This document shows, one piece after another, positions 5,841 through 8,589 of a stretch of 8,589 bases of DNA; the stretch's first letter is position 1, and every line of letters begins with the position of its first letter. Made by a program: the position numbers and the translations under genes. The notes beneath the pieces were generated by a model. That model did not search any database and was not told the DNA's origin. It worked only from the letters and a program-made list of their open reading frames with translations. Source of the DNA: JBFWWP01 sp050246115 (GTDB lineage Bacteria; Planctomycetota; UBA8108; UBA1146; JAJFFE01); the NCBI GenBank assembly GCA_050246115.1, contig JBFWWP010000057.1, forward strand, positions 1 through 8,589. Reading direction: 5' to 3'.

Positions 5841-6425
5841 TTGGCGAGAGCCGGTAACCCCGGGCCACTTTGGGATGCGCTCGAGCAGTACCGCGCGCGG
5901 CTGAACCGTTTGGTCGCGCTGCGCATGCACCCGCGCGCCCGCGGTCGGATCGATGCGTCGGACGTCGTGCAAGAGGCGCTACTCGAAGTCTCCCAGCGGC
6001 TCGACCACTTTCTCGCGCAAGGCGAGATGCCGTTCTTCCTCTGGGTGCGCTACCTGACCGTGCAGAAGCTCCAGCAACTCCATCGGTTCCACCTCGGCGC
6101 CGAGGCCCGCGATGCTCGGCGGGAGGTGCTCGCGAACGTGAATCTGGGGCCCGCGGCCAGTTCGCTAGTGCTCGCACGGAGCCTCGCGGCGTCGGGACTA
6201 TCCCCGTCGCAGCACGTAGCCGAAGCGGAACGCTTCGAGCGGCTCGAGCGGGTGCTCGAGGGACTCGACGCCGTCGACCTCGAGGTCATCGCCCTGCGCC
6301 ACTTCGAAGAACTCTCGAATCGAGAAGCCGCGCAAGTGCTCGGGCTCAAGGAGAGCGCGGCGAGCCGCCGCTACCTCCGCGCCGTCGTCCGGATCCGGGA
6401 GCAACTCGAGTCCGAACCCAAGTGA
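5841..6425 (+). CDS. ECF-type RNA polymerase sigma factor, planctomycete subfamily
   Basis: The product (194 residues from TTG 5841) redirects RNA polymerase to a specific promoter set. Region 2 spans about 11-90, with RIDASDVVQEALLEVSQRL (36-54) for core binding and -10 recognition and FFLWVRYLTVQKLQQLHR (65-82) after it. Region 4 spans about 132-186, with helix-turn-helix LSNREAAQVLGLKESAASRR (158-177) for -35 contact. Length and motifs fit the Sig-70_plancto1 group (TIGR02984, from memory). The start is uncertain. No ATG or GTG occurs in frame between the stop at 5790-5792 and the conserved core, and TTG 5841 lacks a ribosome site. The frame upstream reads ENNAESNEFLALARAG, which looks like the family N-terminus and follows GAGGTG (5794-5799) and an ATC codon at 5805. 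The true start may be ATC 5805, giving 206 residues. The FG-GAP gene ends only 37 bases before that point. Members of this group often neighbour Ser/Thr kinases; none is visible here. Confidence 0.87.
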   Translation: MARAGNPGPLWDALEQYRARLNRLVALRMHPRARGRIDASDVVQEALLEVSQRLDHFLAQGEMPFFLWVRYLTVQKLQQLHRFHLGAEARDARREVLANVNLGPAASSLVLARSLAASGLSPSQHVAEAERFERLERVLEGLDAVDLEVIALRHFEELSNREAAQVLGLKESAASRRYLRAVVRIREQLESEPK

Positions 6426-6695
6426 TGCCACCTCCTGAGGGCCGGATTCGAGTGCGAGCTTCCGCCGTAAACGGCACCGCGGCCAAGCACTCGGCCCGGT
6501 CGCAGCGTGTCCACTTTCGGGCGCTGGGGCTGGCCCGTCATTCCTTCCGAACCCGCTTGCCCGCTTCGCATCTCCTTTGCGTTTCCCCTGTGCCTGTCCT
6601 GTCCGATCGACAGCGGCGCGTGCCCTCGGTGCAGAGGCCGTACGCGTGTCCGCTAGAAGGGAGGCGATGGAGCTGTAAGGAAGCAGAAGGGGGAA

Positions 6696-6755
6696 GGAAC
6701 AAGGGGTGAGGCTTCACTCGCGGCGCCCACTCAGGCGCGCCTCACTCCTCGTTCC
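6696..6755. repeat. Imperfect inverted repeat, 16-bp arms
   Basis: GGAACAAGGGGTGAGG (6696-6711) is complementary to CCTCACTCCTCGTTCC (6740-6755) at 14 of 16 positions, and one of the two exceptions is a G-U pair in RNA. The loop is 28 bases. No T run follows, so it is more likely a structured RNA element or an operator-like palindrome than a terminator. Confidence 0.5.
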
Positions 6756-6907
6756 CCCGGCCCTCGAAGCCAAAGACGCGTTCGTGGCGAAGCCGTGCGC
6801 AGTGTCGCCCCGGCTCCCTCGGGCTCTAGATTCCTCCCACCGGCTCGACCTGGCCATCGCTGCCCCACTCGTGCGCGAAGTTGCGGCCAACGCCCAACTC
6901 GAGCCTC

Positions 6908-6935
6908 TTGACCGCGCGTGATCGTACGTTATCTT
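6908..6935 (+). promoter_or_regulatory. Candidate sigma-70 promoter
   Basis: TTGACC (6908-6913), a 16-base spacer and TATCTT (6930-6935) match five and four of six consensus positions. Transcription would begin near 6942 and run through the 13-bp repeats to the terminator at 7309-7354. A match of this quality can occur by chance. Confidence 0.3.
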
Positions 6936-7000
6936 CTGCGCTCCCGAGGCACGGCCGTACGCTGACGCGTGGGATGGTCGCGACTCGGTCGTTCACCTCT

Positions 7001-7050
7001 CTGGGCACCTTTTCTGGGCACTTTTTCTGGGCACCTATTCTGGCACCTTT
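7001..7050. repeat. 13-bp tandem repeat, about four copies
   Basis: The units are CTGGGCACCTTTT (7001-7013), CTGGGCACTTTTT (7014-7026), CTGGGCACCTATT (7027-7039) and a shortened CTGGCACCTTT (7040-7050). Each begins with CTGG and keeps the CAC core. The period is not a multiple of three, and the T-rich run stands out from GC-rich surroundings. GGTGCC/GGCACC words are also common in REP-type elements near RAYT transposases; such an origin is speculation. Confidence 0.75.
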
Positions 7051-7308
7051 CGAAACTGGGGCGCTCTCCAATGCACCGCGAACTCCACCAACAGACTCAC
7101 GATGGGGCGAATCGCGCCGCCGCCGCGAAGGCCTGGGCTGGGTGCGTTGCGTCCAGAATGCGTCTTGGAGTGAGCCCGGCCCTTTGCGCTCCGCAAACGC
7201 GCGCTCCCTGGGCTTACGGTCCCCAGACCTCCCCGTCGCTTCACCCGGTACTCGAAGCCCATGGAGGCCCCCCGACGTAGACACTTTCGAGGACGAATCT
7301 TCGACCTG

Positions 7309-7354
7309 AAAAGCGTCTCCCCGGGGAACTGAGCCTGGGGAGACGCTTTTTTTT
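7309..7354 (+). terminator. Strong intrinsic terminator
   Basis: AAAAGCGTCTCCCC (7309-7322) and GGGGAGACGCTTTT (7337-7350) form a perfect 14-bp stem with a 14-base loop, and eight T in a row (7347-7354) follow. On the reverse strand the T run is only four long, so forward termination is favoured. It ends whatever transcript crosses the preceding 1 kb and insulates the ABC transporter gene from upstream reading. Confidence 0.88.
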
Positions 7355-7443
7355 CTGCCAAGCCCGACTCCATTCTCGCGCCGTTCGAAGCGGCCTCGCG
7401 AAGCGATCGCCGCACCAGTTCCCGAACCCGAAGGAGAAGCACC

Positions 7444-7527
7444 ATGTCACCTTGTCGCGCACCGCACCCGACCTCGTCACCGGCCCCGGTTGTCCTTCGG
7501 ATCGTCGACTTCAGTGGCCATTGGTAA
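7444..7527 (+). CDS. Possible 27-residue leader peptide upstream of the ABC ATPase gene
   Basis: ATG 7444 is preceded by AAGGAG (7431-7436) at an ideal seven-base spacing, a better ribosome site than that of the transporter gene itself. The frame runs 27 codons to TAA (7525-7527) and ends 37 bases before the transporter ATG. The peptide has five prolines (for example PHPTSSPAP, 7-15) and resembles nothing I know. It lies between a terminator and an exporter gene, a position where upstream ORFs can control translation or expression. A chance ORF is also possible at this length. Confidence 0.4.
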   Translation: MSPCRAPHPTSSPAPVVLRIVDFSGHW

Positions 7528-7564
7528 ACCCCCTTGAAAACCGTCTCCAGAAAGTGAAGCGACC

Positions 7565-8589
7565 ATGAAGAGTTCGAGTCGCTCGGCGTCCACCCATGCG
7601 ATCGCGGTTCGAGATCTGCGCAAGACCTTCCGCGTCCCACTCCCGAGTTCGGGAGTGGGGGGCGCCTTGCGCGCCCTCGTTCGCCGGCAAAGCACGGAAG
7701 TTACCGCGGTCGACAACGTGAGCTTCGACATCCGCCGCGGGGAGCGCGTGGCCTTCGTCGGGCCCAATGGCGCCGGCAAGTCGACGACGATCAAGATGCT
7801 GACCGGGATCCTGCACCCGACGAGTGGCGATATCTCCGTTCTGGGGTATGCGCCGTGGGCGGAGCGCCGGGCGTTGGGTTTCCACATCGGCACGGTGTTC
7901 GGCCAGCGTTCCCAGCTCTGGTTCCACCTGCCGGCGCGCGACACGTTCGAACTGCTCGCTTGTGTCTACGAGGTCGAGCGAGCGGAGGCGCGAGTCCGCA
8001 TTGCCGACTTGGTCGCTGCGTTCGAGATCGGACCGTTCATCGACAAACCGGTGCGTCAGTTGTCCCTCGGGCAAAGAATGCGGTGCGAGATCGTCGCGAG
8101 TCTACTGCACCGCCCGCAAGTGCTGTTCTTGGACGAGCCGACGATCGGCCTCGACGTGACCGCCAAGTCGGTGATTCGCGACCTCTTGGCGCAGATGTCG
8201 GAGCAAGAGGGCACGACGCTCTTGTTCACGTCGCACGACACGGGCGACATGGAGCGTGTTTGCGATCGGGTCATCGTGATCCACGAGGGCACTCTGATCC
8301 TCGATCGTGCGGTGGACGATCTCAAGCGTTCCTACCTGCGGCGTAAGCGAATCACGCTGCACAGCCTGGAGGAGGCACCGTCGGTGGCAATCGACGGCGC
8401 CGAAGTGGTCGAGCGGCGTCCTTACCGGGTCGTCATCGAGGTCGACACCGCGACCACGAGCGTGTCCGAGGTGGTGCAGCGGACTCTGGCGAGCGTCCAG
8501 ATCCACGATCTCAGCATCGAGGACCCGCCCCTCGAGGAGATCGTGCAGGCGATCTATGAGCAGGGGCGGCTCGCGCTGACGAGTAGTCG
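7565..8589 (+). CDS. ABC exporter ATP-binding protein (COG4586-like), 3' end beyond window
   Basis: This is the ATPase subunit that powers an ABC-2 type exporter, on the cytoplasmic face of the membrane. 341 codons are visible and no stop is reached. The Walker A motif is GPNGAGKST (66-74), the Q-loop is at Q114 in VFGQRSQLW, the signature is LSLGQ (166-170), Walker B is VLFLDEP (186-192), the D-loop follows as GLDV, and the switch His is H224. The N-terminal insertion before the core strand (FRVPLPSSGVGGALRALVRR, 22-41) and LSLGQRMRCEI are typical of the COG4586 group, usually partnered by two ABC-2 permeases (COG4587 and COG3694 type). Those would lie to the right of the window. The substrate cannot be told. 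All catalytic residues are present. The family is usually about 325-345 residues, so the end should be very near. ATG 7565 is the only ATG after the in-frame stop at 7535-7537, with a purine-rich but weak ribosome site. Confidence 0.9.
   Translation, partial: MKSSSRSASTHAIAVRDLRKTFRVPLPSSGVGGALRALVRRQSTEVTAVDNVSFDIRRGERVAFVGPNGAGKSTTIKMLTGILHPTSGDISVLGYAPWAERRALGFHIGTVFGQRSQLWFHLPARDTFELLACVYEVERAEARVRIADLVAAFEIGPFIDKPVRQLSLGQRMRCEIVASLLHRPQVLFLDEPTIGLDVTAKSVIRDLLAQMSEQEGTTLLFTSHDTGDMERVCDRVIVIHEGTLILDRAVDDLKRSYLRRKRITLHSLEEAPSVAIDGAEVVERRPYRVVIEVDTATTSVSEVVQRTLASVQIHDLSIEDPPLEEIVQAIYEQGRLALTSS

Larger units (their letters stand above)
6426..7443. other. 1-kb region without a convincing gene
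   Basis: Neither strand holds a recognisable protein. Open frames at 6706-6921 (GTG start), 6881-7309 (TTG start) and 6826-7284 (reverse) have no family signature, and the 6881 frame seems to have weaker third-position GC than the real genes. The region does contain ordered signals: a 16-bp imperfect hairpin (6696-6755), a candidate promoter (6908-6935), a 13-bp tandem repeat (7001-7050) and a strong terminator (7309-7354). Together these suggest a short noncoding transcript or the remains of an accessory element. Confidence 0.5.

Noticed and set aside
4730..5926. 398-residue open frame on the reverse strand
   Set aside because: It lies antisense to the FG-GAP gene and the start of the sigma gene, has no recognisable domain, and is the kind of long shadow frame expected in GC-rich coding DNA.
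7001..7050. CRISPR-like array
   Set aside because: The 13-bp units are directly adjacent, without spacers, so this is a simple tandem repeat.
6881..7309. 142-residue forward frame ending right at the terminator
   Set aside because: The stop next to the stem is tempting, but the start is TTG without a ribosome site, the translation is low-complexity and unlike any family, third-position GC looks weak, and it passes through a 13-bp tandem repeat that is not in register with codons.
7035..7640. 201-residue reverse frame overlapping the leader ORF and ABC start
   Set aside because: It crosses the terminator and the 5' end of a certain gene and shows no domain.

Overview
This is GC-rich DNA in which every supported gene reads left to right. 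The best guess for the source is a planctomycete. Two large secreted proteins end in the tandem Asp-rich, dockerin-like tail with conserved cysteines (DVNxDxxVDISDP ... PFPxCG ... C) common in that phylum, and the sigma factor has the Sig-70_plancto1 look (IDASDVVQEA, then FFLWVRYLT). This assignment rests on remembered family features, not on a search.

Layout: 65-877 is a class I SAM-dependent methyltransferase with a strong ribosome site. 1184-2053 is an unassigned protein with a cysteine/PGP-rich head and a glycine-zipper hydrophobic tail. 2342-3321 is a secreted dockerin-tailed protein gene that has been interrupted. 3743-5767 is a secreted FG-GAP beta-propeller protein with the same kind of tail, followed closely by an ECF sigma factor (about 5805 or 5841 to 6425). 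From 6426 to 7443 there is about 1 kb without a convincing gene; it holds a hairpin, a 13-bp tandem repeat, a candidate promoter and a strong intrinsic terminator. A possible 27-codon leader ORF (7444-7527) then precedes an ABC exporter ATPase (7565 to the window end, 3' end not reached).

The most striking observation is a 180-bp, almost fully palindromic element at 2414-2593. It has 22-bp perfect inverted ends, lies between two TA dinucleotides, and sits a few codons after the signal peptide of the dockerin-tailed gene. It brings in a stop codon and shifts the frame. Removing the element plus one TA rejoins signal peptide and mature protein into one 265-codon frame. This looks like a MITE (non-autonomous transposon) insertion inactivating or remodelling a secreted-protein gene. 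A near-identical 16-base copy of its end lies at the very left edge of the window.

Working together: the FG-GAP gene and the sigma gene are close enough to share a transcript, so an envelope or secreted product may be tied to a dedicated sigma factor. The ABC ATPase probably begins an exporter operon whose permeases lie beyond the right edge. The methyltransferase and the glycine-zipper protein show no clear functional link to the rest.
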